Shown: piece by piece, positions 11,200 through 22,398 of the stretch
Numbering within the stretch: the first letter of the stretch is position 1
Layout of the letters: each line of letters starts with the position of its first letter
Assembly: GCA_028554645.1 (NCBI GenBank)
Contig: JAQOOI010000054.1
Location: 1 to 64,000, forward strand
Reading direction: 5' to 3'
DNA length: 64,000 bases
Source of the DNA: Omphalotus guepiniiformis
Lineage: Eukaryota; Basidiomycota; Agaricomycetes; Agaricales; Omphalotaceae
Translations under genes and position numbers: made by a program
Notes under the pieces: model-generated
What the model saw: only the letters and a program-made list of their open reading frames with translations
What the model was told of the DNA's origin: nothing
Databases searched by the model: none

Positions 11200-14100
11200 C
11201 CCGTGTGACTTCACACAACATATATATGGCCTGCAAAGGTCCTTATTTCAACAGATACCCCAGATATAAGTCTCGACTACACCATGCTTTGCGAAGATCC
11301 CGTCTGTTCACGGCTTTTCTCAAGAACGAGATGGGAAAACCAAGCTCTGCTAGTGCTCTGCCTGCAGCTAGCTCATCCTCTTCAAGCAGAACCTCCAGGT
11401 CTCGTCTTCGCGGTGGCCACGCGAAACTCCTTGTTCCATTTGCTCTGTTCAAAGACAGTGTTGTGGGAGGTGCCGTGGAGGTCTGCCGTGCTTCTAAAGA
11501 CTACAGCTTTACCTTTACAGCGCATGTATCGTCACACAAGTTGGACCAGTATTCTCCTCAGACCAATTTATACGTGAATATAGCCCCGTTGGAGTTGATC
11601 CCTTTTCTGACTGTCACCGACGCGCGCAGAGTGGCGGGTGCACATTCCTTCAAAAAACGAAGAGCGACCCACATTGAAATAACTAATTACTTTGAGTCTC
11701 ATAAGTGCAGTGAGTCTTGCGCGTCGGCAGTGACCGTTCTGGGCTTTCGATCGTCAGCGAAGGTCCAGAGACGTAGGACCCGTTTGAAAAAGCTTCAAAC
11801 TGAGGCCATGGACCCGAACGCGTTTCCTTTCCCCCCTGAACCTCTTGATGATTGCCTTGCACAAACTGTCGTAGCTAACGCCTGCAAGAAAATGGAAGCT
11901 GGAAACATTGAGGAGGCTGGGTGTGCTGTGTGTGGTCAGTTGACTCCCCGGGTTGAGTTGTCGAGGCTGAAGGCAGTGAAGGGCCACCTCGACATATTGC
12001 GCAAATCCGGTGTCACCCGCTTGCCTCGCAAGTCAGCAACTGACCCAATCAGAGAATTCACGTCGCCGATCATAGACCGTGCTTGCAGTGAAATCTGTTC
12101 AGGGTGTCGCGCCAGTCTTCGAAACGACACATTACCTGATCTAGCACTGGCGAAGGGACTGTGGCTTGGAGAGGTACCCCCTGAGCTTTCAGGACTTCGC
12201 TATATGGAAAGACTTTTAGTTGCAAAAGTACGTTCCTCCTGCTGTTTTGTCAAGCTCTCCACAGGACGTCGGAAGATGAAGGCCAACATCATAGCTTTTG
12301 AATCACCTGTGCCAAAAATATACAATGAGCTGCCCCCCCCACGAGCAGACATGGACGACGTGCTCGCTATTTTGTTCACTGGTCCTGTGAAACCCACTGA
12401 GGCAGATTTCAAGCGCACCCCGTTCCTGGTAAGACGAAACGAGATTAAACGTGCTTTACAATGGCTAATACTAAATCATTCAGATTATGCCGACGTAGTT
12501 ATATCAGATGCTAATTTGGCTCAATACGACGAGAGCGCGCCTCCGTGTTCCGTTGAATGGAAACAAATGGACACAAACAAGACTCCTGAGGGTACAAGCG
12601 TGCACGATATGGAGGAGGAAGATGGGGTTGAGTCTGGCCAATGTTCCTTTTCTGTTCATGGTCTCACAGGCGAGGACATGAACGGACGGGGTTATACAGT
12701 GGCTCAGCTTAAGGCCAAAGCATTTCAACACTTCGATAACGGCGGTAAAGTTTTGGCTGTGGGCCATGCTCAACAACCGCTTTCGCTCTGGAATAACCCT
12801 CGGTTATACCCGAAAATGTTTCCTTGGTTGTTTCCTTATGGTCTAGGTGGTTTAGGGACCGCACACCTCTCCACGCAAGCACACGCTAAGTATCTGCTTA
12901 TGTATCATGATAAGCGCTTTCAGACAGACATACACTTCCCTTTTGTCGTCTTCAGTCACCTCCAAATGAAAAAATCCAGTGACAGCGGTTGGCTATTAGC
13001 TAATAAATCGGCTTTCAGTAGTATTGCAGATCGTCTTCTCAATCTGAATCTTTCCGTGCTATCGTCTCTTGCCAAACGGTTAGCTGACGGTGAAGTCGTG
13101 AAAGACCGCACCTCCGACGAGGAAGCATGTTATAAAATGCTCACTGACCTTGATCATATTGCCAAGGAGGTGGATGGCTCTACTACGTCAAAAAAATACA
13201 TGCGTCAAGAGATATGGTCCCTTATAGCCCACAAAGGTGCTCCTTCCTGGTACATAACCCTCTCTCCTGCTGATGAGCGTCACCCGATCTGCATATATTG
13301 GGCTGGTTCTGACATACCCTTTCGCCCTGAATTGTCAATTGAAAATGATGAACGTATCAGGCGGGTTTGCGCAAATCCAGTAGCGGCTGCGAGATTCTTC
13401 CATTTCATGGTCGAGACGTTCATCACGGATGTTTTGGGCATGGACAGCAGTCAACGAGGTATCTACGGCGATCATAACGCTCACTACGGCACCGTGGAAC
13501 AACAAGGCAGGCTTACTCTTCACCTGCATCTCATGCTCTGGCTCAAAAACTCGGTTAATCCACAAGTGATGAGGGATCGCATTCTGGATCCTGCGTCAGA
13601 CTGGCAGACAAAAATTGTTTCAATGGTTAGAGAGTGTCCATTGCGGGGGAATATTTGAACGGTACCCACGCTGAGGTCACCGAGAGAGTCGCTAAGGCGC
13701 AGTCATCAGCTGTTTACCGTAGTCCGGTTGAAACCTTGCCCGTGCCGCCTCCTGCTCGGTGTAGAGCACACGACCCGCCACGACCCGCAGAGTGTGATGT
13801 ATGTGGAGCTAATTCTAAGTGGTCAGAAGAGTTTGGAGACACTGTTGATGATCTGATCAGTCGATCGAACGTGCACAATTGCCAACGAAACCTCCGCAAA
13901 GACGGGTCTACGAAACTCAATCATCTCTACAAAGGTTGTAAGGACAACAAGTGGGGCAGGTGTAAGGCCCGTTTTCCTCGAGCTCTGTACGAGAAGACGC
14001 TAGTAGATCCCGATACGGGTGGTATCTATATGAAGAAAGGTGAGCCGTGGCTCAATATGTTCACGCCTGTGTTGACTTATCTTTTCCGGTGCAACACAGA

Positions 14101-17100
14101 TGTTACGAATCTCACTTCAGGTACTGCAATTAAAGCAGTTGTTTTGTATGTCTCAGACTACATAACGAAGGCATCGCTCAAGACACACGTGGTGTTCGAC
14201 TGCATAAGGACTATATTTTCTAAAAACCTGGAGTTGGTTTCCGGGAATATCTCAAGCCACGAAAAAGCTAGGCGGTTGATGACGAAAGTGGTCAATCTGC
14301 TGACCACAAAAATGGAGATGGGCGCACCAATGGTGTGTTTATATCTTTTAGGAAATCCCGATCATTACACTGATCATGTATTTAGGCCCTTTTTCTGGAG
14401 CAATTTTGTTACGGAAGCGAGGCAGTTTTGGCACGCAAAAGATCCCACTGAACCGGAGCAAAAGGTTGCGTTGCTCAAACAAGAAGGTCGTCTTGTTGCC
14501 TTTTCACCGGTTGATGACTATGTGCACAGGCCAATTGAGTTGGAGGACATGTCTCTTTACGATTATGTGAGACGGTGCACCAGAGTAACTTTATCCAGAG
14601 CAAAGCTCAAGAGTAAGTCAGTTCCCGTATCTGTGGTAGACGAAGATGACCTGAGTCACACCGATTCCGATGTTGCAGACGACCGTCCCGAGCCTTCACA
14701 CCTGTTTACTGCGCAAATCTTGTAGTCGTTTCTGCCGCTCACATCCTTTGTACAAATCGCATGCCGTAGAGGTTCATCAAGAGAACGACAAGGTTGTAGT
14801 CAATTTTGTAGGAGCCACATTACCGCGCCGAGACAAAGGCGATCGTGAATATTATTGTTCGACCATGCTTGCGCTTTTCAAGCCTTGGCGGTCAGGCAAA
14901 CATCTGAAGTCACCTGAATCCAATTGGAGTGCGGCTTTCCATGAGTATGATTTTTCCAAACGTGATCTGGCGTTAATGGATAACTTCAACGTGCGGTACG
15001 AATGCTTGGATGCAAGAGACGACTATCGTACGCAACTCAAATCAGGCACAGCTGTAACTTCGTCGTGGGGCATCGTTGACGAAGAATGGCTGGAATCGAA
15101 CGAGAACGGTGATAGCGCCGACCCCTTTGTACATCCGACTGCGGAGGTAGTTGACCAAAGCACCTTCGATATCCAGGATTTCCCTGCGTTGGATGTTTCC
15201 GTAGACGGTAGCGATTCAGAGCAGGCGCTGGGCAAATTATTCTGCTCTCGTGTAAAGCAAAAGGAAAGTGTACGTCGCTTATTGACCGCACTCGGGTGGA
15301 CTACGCCTGCTTCAAACGTCACTGTGCCCAGGAGTTTGAATCGTCCAGGACCGTCAAGGGACAGTACCGGTACAGAGTGGAGAAAATTAGTGCTCAAAGC
15401 ACGTGAAGAAGTGCTCAAGGAAAAAAGTGGCCCAGGCGTTGCCCCGTCTGTGGTCGGGCCCGGCAACAATACGGTTTCGTCGACCTTCACCGATGAAGTA
15501 AAGATAATTGACAAATCTTATTTGGAGCGCAAGTTCCATGCAGGTGATTATCAGCAGCTTATTGATGACAGCTCGGAGTTATTTAGCTTGAATGAAGAAC
15601 AGGAGCGCGCGTTTCGAATTGTGGCCAACCACGCTTCGAGTCCTTATACGGGGCAGCTTAAAATGTACCTTGGTGGAATGGGTGGTACTGGTAAGTCCCA
15701 GGTTATAAAGGCGTTGACACATTACTTCGCGCTTAGGCAGGAAACCCACAGGTTTTTAGTAGTTGCGCCAACGGGAAGTGCAGCTTCTTTACTGGGAGGA
15801 TCTACCTATCATTCTGTCCTGAGTATCTCGGAGTATACAGCTAAAAACACCCTGCCGCAAGTTCGCGAACGTCTGCAAGGCGTGGATTATATATTCATTG
15901 ACGAAGTGTCCATGGTGTCTGCATTTGAATTATATCAGATCAGCAAACGCCTAGCTCAGGCACTCTGCAAAGAAGGGACAGCTTTCGGAGGCATGAATAT
16001 GCTTGTTGCAGGGGATTTCGCACAGCTTCCTCCTGTGATGGGAGGCGAAACGGGGGCCTTGTACAGTGATCTGATAGGTCGGAGTGGGAATGTGCTGAGG
16101 AAACAGGAGGAGGCCATTGGAAAGGCACTGTGGCATGAATTCAATACTGTGGTGATTCTCCGCAAAAACATGCGATGTACCGGCCTCACAGAGGATGACA
16201 TTAGATTTCGCACTGCGTTTAGAGAATATGAGATATAAAAAATGTACACCAGCTGACATATCGTTTCTCAACTCTCGAGTGTCAAACACTTTTAGTTTAG
16301 ACAGTTGTCCATCCATCGTGTCCAAAGACTTCAGAGATGTGCCTATTATTACTGCACGAAATGCACACAAGGACGAGATCAATCGCTTGGGTTCGCTTAG
16401 GTTCGCCGCTGAAACGGGACAGAAGCTAACTGACTTTTATTCCGAAGATGTCATCAAGCCGGTCAAGGACGTTGGCGACGCTGCTGCCGATCCAAAATAG
16501 GCCAGAAACGGCAACGACATCCTAAAGAGATGTCAGATTATTTGCAACAGCTCCTTTGGTGCCAGCCGGACAGTGCGTCTGATGACAATCTTTCTGCAAA
16601 ACTGTCTCTTTGTTTAGACATGCCGGTGATGATCAGAACTAACCTAGCAACAGAACTATGCATAACCAAAGGTCAGGAGGGTACAGTGTACGGATGGCAG
16701 GCCAGAAAGGGCGCTCGTGGTGTCAGACTGTTCTAGATACATTGTTTGTGAAACTGACTAATCCCCCGAAACAGATAACAATCGAAGGTTTACCCCCCAA
16801 CGTTGTTCCTTTATCTCCAACGACCAATTCAATGTGGGTCTCCTTACCAGACGACTCAGCCGTCCATGTAGGAAGAACCCAAGTCGAAGTGTTGCCGTGT
16901 TTTGCGATGACAGACTACGCGTCACAGGGGAAAACAAGAGCTTTCAACCCGGTAGATCTGTTTTACTGCAAGAACTTTCACGGCTACTACACGGCGCTTT
17001 CACGTAGCGCAACAGCAGTTGGCACTCTCATTCTACAGAGTTTCCACCCGGATAAACTTGTAGGTGGTGCTTCAAGAGCACTTCGGAGAGAGTACAGAGA

Positions 17101-17278
17101 ACTGGAACTGTTGGATGATATTACTAGATTAAGATTTGAATGTAAGTTGCATAAAAGTGTTGTGGCTGAACGTCGGAATGCTCTTATAAAAAGCGTTTCG
17201 GACCTGGAAGGGGGTCACGTATGTTCCGCAAGGTATACACAGTGCACTGAAGTGGTCAAAAAAGGATCCACTGACTGA
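11200..17278 (+). pseudogene. RepHel replication initiator-helicase of the Helitron
   Basis: Frame one is open to 13,658. It carries a Cys/His region (about 11,650-11,720), a DUF6570-like part with CAVCGQLTP (about 11,920), NPRLYPKMFPWLFPYG (about 12,790), and the HUH nuclease motif with His codons at 13,521 and 13,527. A frame break near 13,640 leads to the two-Tyr motif YVSDY (Tyr codons 14,147 and 14,159), the nicking residues. A second break near 14,715 leads to the helicase: Walker A GGMGGTGKS (about 15,675), Walker B IFIDEVSM (about 15,890) and AGDFAQLPP (about 16,010). Further breaks near 16,215, 16,500 and 16,720 precede the last helicase motif (YTALSR, about 16,990). Five breaks in one element indicate an inactive copy. 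Single introns cannot be excluded at one or two of them, but no clear donor/acceptor pairs are seen. Confidence 0.8.
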
Positions 17279-17491
17279 ATTGGACGTGGAGGAACTCGAT
17301 TGGGAAGTTGTTAAAGCTGATTCAAAGCCAAAAAATCCTAACTCGTTAAACCCTCTACTTGCTTCTAGGTTGAAAGCTGCAGAGGGGCAGCGTTCCCCTA
17401 CCAAGACCCCCTTCCTCAAATAGCAGTTTGTCAAGGAACAAATGGTCCTGACTTCCCGAACACACAGACAACCCTTGTTTCATCTTCACCC

Positions 17492-18487
17492 TTGTCAAAC
17501 TCCAGTGCTTGTGCTCTTCCGTTGTCGCCGACGACCTCAACAGTTGTACAGTCTCCTTCAAGGGACTGCAGTTCTGAGGATGCTCTTCATAGCCACAGTG
17601 CACCAAAGAAGAACAAATCTCTTGCACGCGCTTTTTCAAATAAGATTGGACCTTCTTGGAGCGACAACAGCTGTGCCTATGATGTAGCTATTACGGTCCT
17701 TTACTCGTTGTGGGCCTCAGATCCTGATAGATGGGACGCAAGCTTTAGATCGTATAACAACGATTATCTACCTGAACTGTCCCTGTTGTTTGAGCAATGT
17801 AGGACAAGACAGCTCAATCTAGAGGAAGCTAGAGACCGTATGCGCTGGATTCTTCACGACCACAATCGGCATGACTTCCGATTCGGTGCAATGGCATCAT
17901 TACCTTTAATAATGGACAGGCTCCTTACCTCTGATCAAAGTCAGTCTGTTATAGTTGAAACTGTCTGTGTTAACGGTCATCAACGAGGTTCGCCTTTTTA
18001 TCAGAATTGCGCCGTTTTCGAAAGAAACCGCAATACTGCGAAATCCGTGTCAGAATGGCTTACCCACTTGGAGCACGAAACTGCAAGCCGTTGTTCAATA
18101 TGCCAATCAGGTATCGTTTACAAGCAATCTTTACAAATCGATCCACATATAATTTCATGTCATTTTGAACCGTCTAGTGTGGCTGATCGTGATTTCTATA
18201 TTGATCAAACAGTAATTCTCAACATTAGCGGAATACCATGTTTCTACGACCTTCGAGGTGTTGTCTATCTAGGGGATCAACATTATATTTGTCGAGTGGT
18301 TGAACCTAATGGTTCCGTGTGGAATCATGATGGAGTGGGACCTAACGGGCATAAGTTACTGTACGCGGGGCGGCTTACAAACAATCGCAGTCTCAACCTC
18401 AGAAAATGCAAAGGAAAGTTTGCGTACGGTGCAATATATGTTCGTCGGTTGCAGGTGAAGACAGAGACTGAACCGACCTTATGCTAA
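17492..18487 (+). CDS. Ubiquitin carboxyl-terminal hydrolase-like tail of the Helitron
   Basis: An open frame of 331 residues. The Cys-box-like motif SDNSCAYDVAITVLYSLW lies near residue 58 (about 17,660-17,715). A CSICQS Cys pair sits near residue 205, and a later segment with YLGDQHYICRVVEPNG-WNHDG could be the His box. This resembles the papain-like peptidase C19 domains that often close the long protein of basidiomycete Helitrons. Upstream, at 17,270-17,425, protein-like sequence continues in another frame and stops at 17,420, so this part is separated from the helicase by a frame break and may not be translated on its own; the listed start is only the first in-frame Met. Deubiquitinase activity is inferred from family knowledge. 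Confidence 0.55.
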   Translation: MSNSSACALPLSPTTSTVVQSPSRDCSSEDALHSHSAPKKNKSLARAFSNKIGPSWSDNSCAYDVAITVLYSLWASDPDRWDASFRSYNNDYLPELSLLFEQCRTRQLNLEEARDRMRWILHDHNRHDFRFGAMASLPLIMDRLLTSDQSQSVIVETVCVNGHQRGSPFYQNCAVFERNRNTAKSVSEWLTHLEHETASRCSICQSGIVYKQSLQIDPHIISCHFEPSSVADRDFYIDQTVILNISGIPCFYDLRGVVYLGDQHYICRVVEPNGSVWNHDGVGPNGHKLLYAGRLTNNRSLNLRKCKGKFAYGAIYVRRLQVKTETEPTLC

Positions 18488-18499
18488 TTACAGGGAGTT

Positions 18500-19510
18500 A
18501 ATAGACGTTTCGAAAGGTCCCGACGATTCGACTTCATCGAACGTCCCTTGACGTAGCGTCATTTCAATGCGAATTGAGGTTTCGAAACGTCCTGACGAGA
18601 CGACTCCAACGAACGTCCCTCGACGTTCCCTCATTTCGACGCAAATCAATATTTCCAGACGTCGCGACGATTCGACCCCACCGACCGAACGTTCCGTCGT
18701 TTCGACGCGAATCGACGATTCGAAGAGTCCCGACGATTTCACTCTACCAAACGTCCCTCGACGTTCCGTCGTTTCAACGCGAATCGACGTTTCGAGACGT
18801 CGCGACAATTCGACCCCACCGAACGTTCCGTCGTTTCAAACGCGAATCGACGTTTCGATACGTGCCCACTGTTCGACTCCAACGAACGTCCCTCGACGTT
18901 CCGTCGTTTCAACGCGAATCGACGTTTCGATACGTCCCCACTGTTCGACTCCAACGAACGTCCCTCGACGTTCCGTCGTTTCGACGCGAATCGACGATTC
19001 GAGACGTCGCGACGATTCGACCCCACCGAACGTTCTGTCGTTTCGACGCGAATCGACGATTCGAAGAGTCCCGACGATTTCACTCTACCAAACGTCCCTC
19101 GACGTTCCGTCGTTTCAACGCGAATCGACGTTTCGAGACGTCGCGACAATTCGACCCCACCGAACGTTCCGTCGTTTCAACGCGAATCGACGTTTCGATA
19201 CGTGCCCACTGTTCGACTCCAACGAACGTCCCTCGACGTTCCGTCGTTTCAACGCGAATCGACGTTTCGAGACGTCGCGACAATTCGACCCCACCGAACG
19301 TTCCGTCGTTTCGACGCGAATCGACGTTTCGAGTCGTCGCGACAATTCGACCCCACCGAACGTTCCGTCGTTTCAACGCGAATCGACGATTCAAAAAGTC
19401 CCGACGATTTCACTCTATCAAACGTCCCTCGACGTTCGGGCGTTTTCACGCGATTAAACGGTTTGAGTCGTCCCGACGTTTCTACGCGTTCCAACGTTGC
19501 TCAGGCGGCC
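18500..19510. repeat. CpG-rich minisatellite of 62- and 72-bp units, both strands open
   Basis: About 1 kb built from units starting CCGTCGTTTC-ACGCGAATCGACG. Two lengths alternate: 62 bp, and 72 bp carrying an extra 10 bp that creates a CCCTCGACG piece before the next unit. Copies differ by a few substitutions, such as GATTCGA against GTTTCGA. Edge units at 18,500-18,600 and 19,430-19,510 are the most diverged, as usual for tandem arrays. Long frames are open on both strands (up to 375 residues on plus) and translate into Arg/Phe/Ser/Thr repeats such as RRFNANRRF. Because several frames are open at once, I treat it as non-coding satellite. It abuts the Helitron coding end and could belong to its 3' region. 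Confidence 0.85.
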
Positions 19511-19517
19511 ATTCGTG

Positions 19518-19817
19518 TCAACGCGTCCCGACGTCTTGGCTGGGTACCGACACTTTGGTGCAGTCCGGACCAGTTAAACTTTTTATGCCTGCCTCACTTT
19601 TTTCTGCTTCATCTCCCTCAAACACCCACCTCAACTGCCACCTGTTGTCCTCACCATCACTCTCATTGAAGGATATACCTGGTATGTGCTTTTTCCAGTG
19701 ATAATTAGACTGCTCAATCTCCTCTATCCTCTCTATCTGCACCTCCCTCAAGCAGTATCTCTTATTCAAACTCCATCCTTTCACATCACACTTTTTCTTG
19801 AACACCTCCCTCTGCAC
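19518..19817 (-). CDS. Short conserved-looking reading frame, unknown
   Basis: A 99-residue minus-strand frame rich in Lys, Glu and Arg with aromatic residues (LREVQIERIEEIEQ, then HWKKHIPG). Composition suggests a genuine protein fragment, not a shadow, but I do not recognise it. It lies between the minisatellite and the GIY-YIG gene. It may be a transposon remnant; no start context or intron supports a full gene. Confidence 0.25.
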   Translation of the reverse strand: MQREVFKKKCDVKGWSLNKRYCLREVQIERIEEIEQSNYHWKKHIPGISFNESDGEDNRWQLRWVFEGDEAEKSEAGIKSLTGPDCTKVSVPSQDVGTR

Positions 19818-19956
19818 CCCTCCAACAACTCAATCTGAGCCAGTATGTTGTCCTTTGACTGCTGGTTCTACCCTCCCCACTGATTCTACACCTTCCATGC
19901 CCTCCCTGCTAATTCTTGTTGAAACCCCCCTCAAAAATCATCAGATCCTCCTGGTC

Positions 19957-20476
19957 ATGTCCACCCCATCATACTCTGCCAAATTCCATCATGTCCTCAA
20001 AGAGCCACTGTCAATTCATGATGGCCCCGGATACATCTACGGCTACAAGATCGTGAACCAAGGACCCGCCGGTGGTGAGGCAATCAAGGCAGGGAGGAGC
20101 GTTTCTCCGGAGAGGCGAAGGATGGAATGGAGGAGACAAGATCCGTCTCAGGACCAGCTTTGGTACGAGGGTATACAGTCCCTCCATGCACATCGCGTTG
20201 GTAAGTTTACATTCACTAGTTTCAATCACAAATCTTATTTTTTAGAGCGTTTGCTTCACATTGTACTGGCTGAAAGGTGCTGGCTGCGTCCTCGGACGCG
20301 TTGTTCGGATTGTAAGTAACTTTCACGTCCTCGCGTTGTTCAAATTCACTGACGAACGTTCAGGCGGCTGCCGGCACCGCGAGGTGTTCCATTTCACAAA
20401 AACAGATGTTTGGAAGACTGAGGTGATAGGAATCATTGAAGATATTGAACGTAGGGTGAACGAGTGCCATGCTTAG
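19957..20476 (+). CDS. GIY-YIG / T5orf172-domain protein (MUG113-like)
   Basis: Three exons: about 19,957-20,200, 20,246-20,311 and 20,364-20,476, with GT-AG introns of 45 and 52 nt that keep phase. The joined protein is about 140 residues from this Met. It has GPGYIYGYKIV (the GIY-YIG-like strand pair), then IKAGRSVSPERRRMEWRRQ, HRVERLLHIVL, a CSDCGCRHRE cluster and an aromatic C-terminus. This is the order seen in T5orf172/DUF1766 (fission yeast Mug113) proteins, thought to act as nucleases or DNA-binding proteins; in agaricomycetes the domain is often found near mobile DNA. The frame stays open upstream to 19,798, so the start is uncertain. A copia fragment follows within 300 bp. Confidence 0.65.
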
Positions 20477-20711
20477 CTACATGTTGATGTACTGCGCCAC
20501 ACTTGAATATCTTGTATATATCTTATCGGGTTCTTTCTATCTTATCGGCGTGAAGTGATCAGCAAAGCAAGTTATTATTTATTATTCACTAGCTATAATC
20601 CTTGTAGGTGTCTACCATCAGAACCCGAATTCGTCCCCGCCTGCGTCTGTAGATGCAGGCTGACAGTCCAAGTCTTTAACACACATTCTTAAAACAGCTC
20701 TTTGGCTTCGT

Positions 20712-20996
20712 ATGTACCTAACTTTTCTCTCGTTGCCCTTGCCTTCTCCATTTCCACTATTCTCTGATAATCGTTCTGCCATTGATTTAGCTAATTCTGA
20801 TGTTGTTTCAAAACGTTCGCGTCATATTGACACCCGCTTTCATTTTATTCGTGACCATATTTCTTCTGGTGCTTTCACGACTGCTTGGATCCCAACGCAG
20901 GAAATGATTGCTGATATTTTCACAAAACCCCTCCCTCCTGATTTGCATCATAAACATGTCCGTTCCCTGGGTCTCCTGCCTTTTTCCGAGACCTAA
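20712..20996 (+). pseudogene. Copia-type retrotransposon Pol, RNase H C-terminal fragment
   Basis: The frame contains SDNRSAIDLA, RHIDTRFHFIRDHI and IADIFTKPLP, which together mark the last part of the Ty1/copia RNase H domain (RNase H degrades the RNA strand of the hybrid during reverse transcription). The frame ends naturally at a TAA. Nothing upstream matches integrase or reverse transcriptase, so only the 3' end of an element is present. The GIY-YIG gene occupies the expected position of the missing part. Confidence 0.8.
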
Positions 20997-21061
20997 TGTC
21001 ACAACTTCCTTTTTCATTACTATTTCCTTTCATTCTTTTGTCTTTCAGTGTCCTTAGTTTG

Positions 21062-21480
21062 AGGGGGTGTGTTAATTAGATTCTGTATTGCCTCCATATT
21101 TACCTCCGTCATACCTCCATTATCTTATCCGCTTCCGTTTTACCTCCGCTATCAAACTACGTACACTGTCTCACGTGACTTTTTTCCCCCATATTCGTCG
21201 CTTTCCCCAATTCGTGCTCCTCAGCCATTTCCATATTGTCTTGTGCTGAGGAGGTATGTCTATCCCCCTTTTATTTCACCTAGAACATATGTACTCATTG
21301 ACTCTTAGATAAACTGACCATATGTATTGATATTAGGTGAAATAAAGCCATTTCCATATTGTCTTGTGCTGAGGAGAAACTCTGACCATATGTATTGATA
21401 TTAGATCACTGGTATAAAACCGACGACGGTTTACAACTCAATATCAAGTCTAGACTCTAGCTAGGTTAGTACAGTCTTTC
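21062..21480 (+). mobile_element. Probable 3' LTR region of the copia remnant
   Basis: A purine tract GAGGGGG followed by TGTTAATTAG at about 21,062-21,076 has the form of a polypurine tract plus LTR start, in the right place after Pol. Inside, a block of about 30 bp (GCCATTTCCATATTGTCTTG...) occurs at about 21,222 and 21,348, and CTGACCATATGTATTGATATTAG occurs twice (about 21,314 and 21,382). A TATAAAA box stands near 21,412. The 3' border is not visible and the second LTR is absent from the window. Confidence 0.45.
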
Positions 21481-22398
21481 ACTGAATTGTACTTGGACTC
21501 GTTACCGCGGTATGAACGTTTGAACTTTTGATGGAGTCTGGACTGTAGCTAGTGGATGCAATCTGATATGTAACTCACCGCTTGATTTAGACTCTCTCAT
21601 CTATGCACTCAGCACCAGATCTGCGGTGATAACTTATCTGCATTAAGTTCAAGGGAGTTCAGATAGAGTTCACAGGGGGACCGAGCTTTACTCAGAAGTC
21701 TGGGGCAGGAAACCTTGCCTAAACTTCTGCTGAACTCCATTTGAACTCTTTTGGACTTTTCATGAATCCACTTGGACTTTGGTATTTTCAAGATGTAAAT
21801 ATCATATATGGCAGCCAACTGTAAGTGTATAAAGGCAGAATGTAGTGTTCTATAGATGATATATCTGTGGTTTAGTGGTAACGGCCTCTGTTTGTAAGTT
21901 TATTTATTTGACGGTACAGTGGTTGAAGTATCGATGTTGCCATACTTTTAGTTGTGTGCGCGGCCAGAAGTTCATTTTGAATCAATGAAGTTTTCGGAAG
22001 TTCACAATGCTAGGCCTTTACCGGGAAGTCCGGGTTCAGATGGGGTCCAGTTTATATACTAGAGAGCTTTGCGGATTGTTTAGATTCGGGGTGGTAAAGA
22101 AGTAAGCCGAAGAGGACTAGTATAGTTATTAGGTCGAAAGGCTGTTGATAGGCAGAAACTTACTCACCAATCCAACACGTACACTCTAACCAACCCCCAC
22201 CACAACGCTAACCTCCTTAGTTGCCAGCTATACTCCGAGTGCTTCACTTGTATACATAGATTCTCGAGTAAAGAATAGAATATAAGACGAAGTCAAAAGT
22301 GAACGACGTAATGTAATGGTATTTCAAACGAAGGCTCGAAGCTATAGCCATACATATACACACAAGCATCCACGCGCCAATAGTGACATTCATTCAGT
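21481..22398. other. Intergenic, one tRNA-like A-box
   Basis: No protein-coding signal. At about 21,866-21,885 GTGGTTTAGTGGTAACGG resembles a tRNA A-box with a TTTGTAA anticodon-loop-like piece behind it, but no closing acceptor stem or clean B-box follows. The Nudix gene on the minus strand ends at 22,399. Confidence 0.3.

Larger units (their letters stand above)
10900..18487 (+). mobile_element. Helitron (rolling-circle transposon), internally broken
   Basis: A plus-strand series of fragments gives the normal order of a basidiomycete Helitron protein: N-terminal zinc-binding part, Helitron-like N domain with HUH nuclease, two-tyrosine motif, PIF1-type helicase, and a ubiquitin-hydrolase-like tail. 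Helitrons transpose by rolling-circle replication, normally between 5' TC and 3' CTRR ends that insert at AT. I could not fix either end: neither a TC start nor a CTRR preceded by a hairpin stands out, so the borders are the limits of recognisable coding. A CpG-rich minisatellite follows directly. Confidence 0.75.

Noticed and set aside
10332..11200. N-terminal ~290 residues of the long frame before the Helitron core
   Set aside because: The frame is open, but this part has no Helitron similarity I recognise and an odd Ser/Arg/Phe composition. I start the protein call near 11,200.
18567..19701. Long plus-strand frames of 296 and 375 residues rich in Arg, Phe and Ser
   Set aside because: They lie wholly in a tandem array whose opposite strand is also open, and the encoded repeats shift frame between 62- and 72-bp units. 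Satellite DNA explains them better than a gene.
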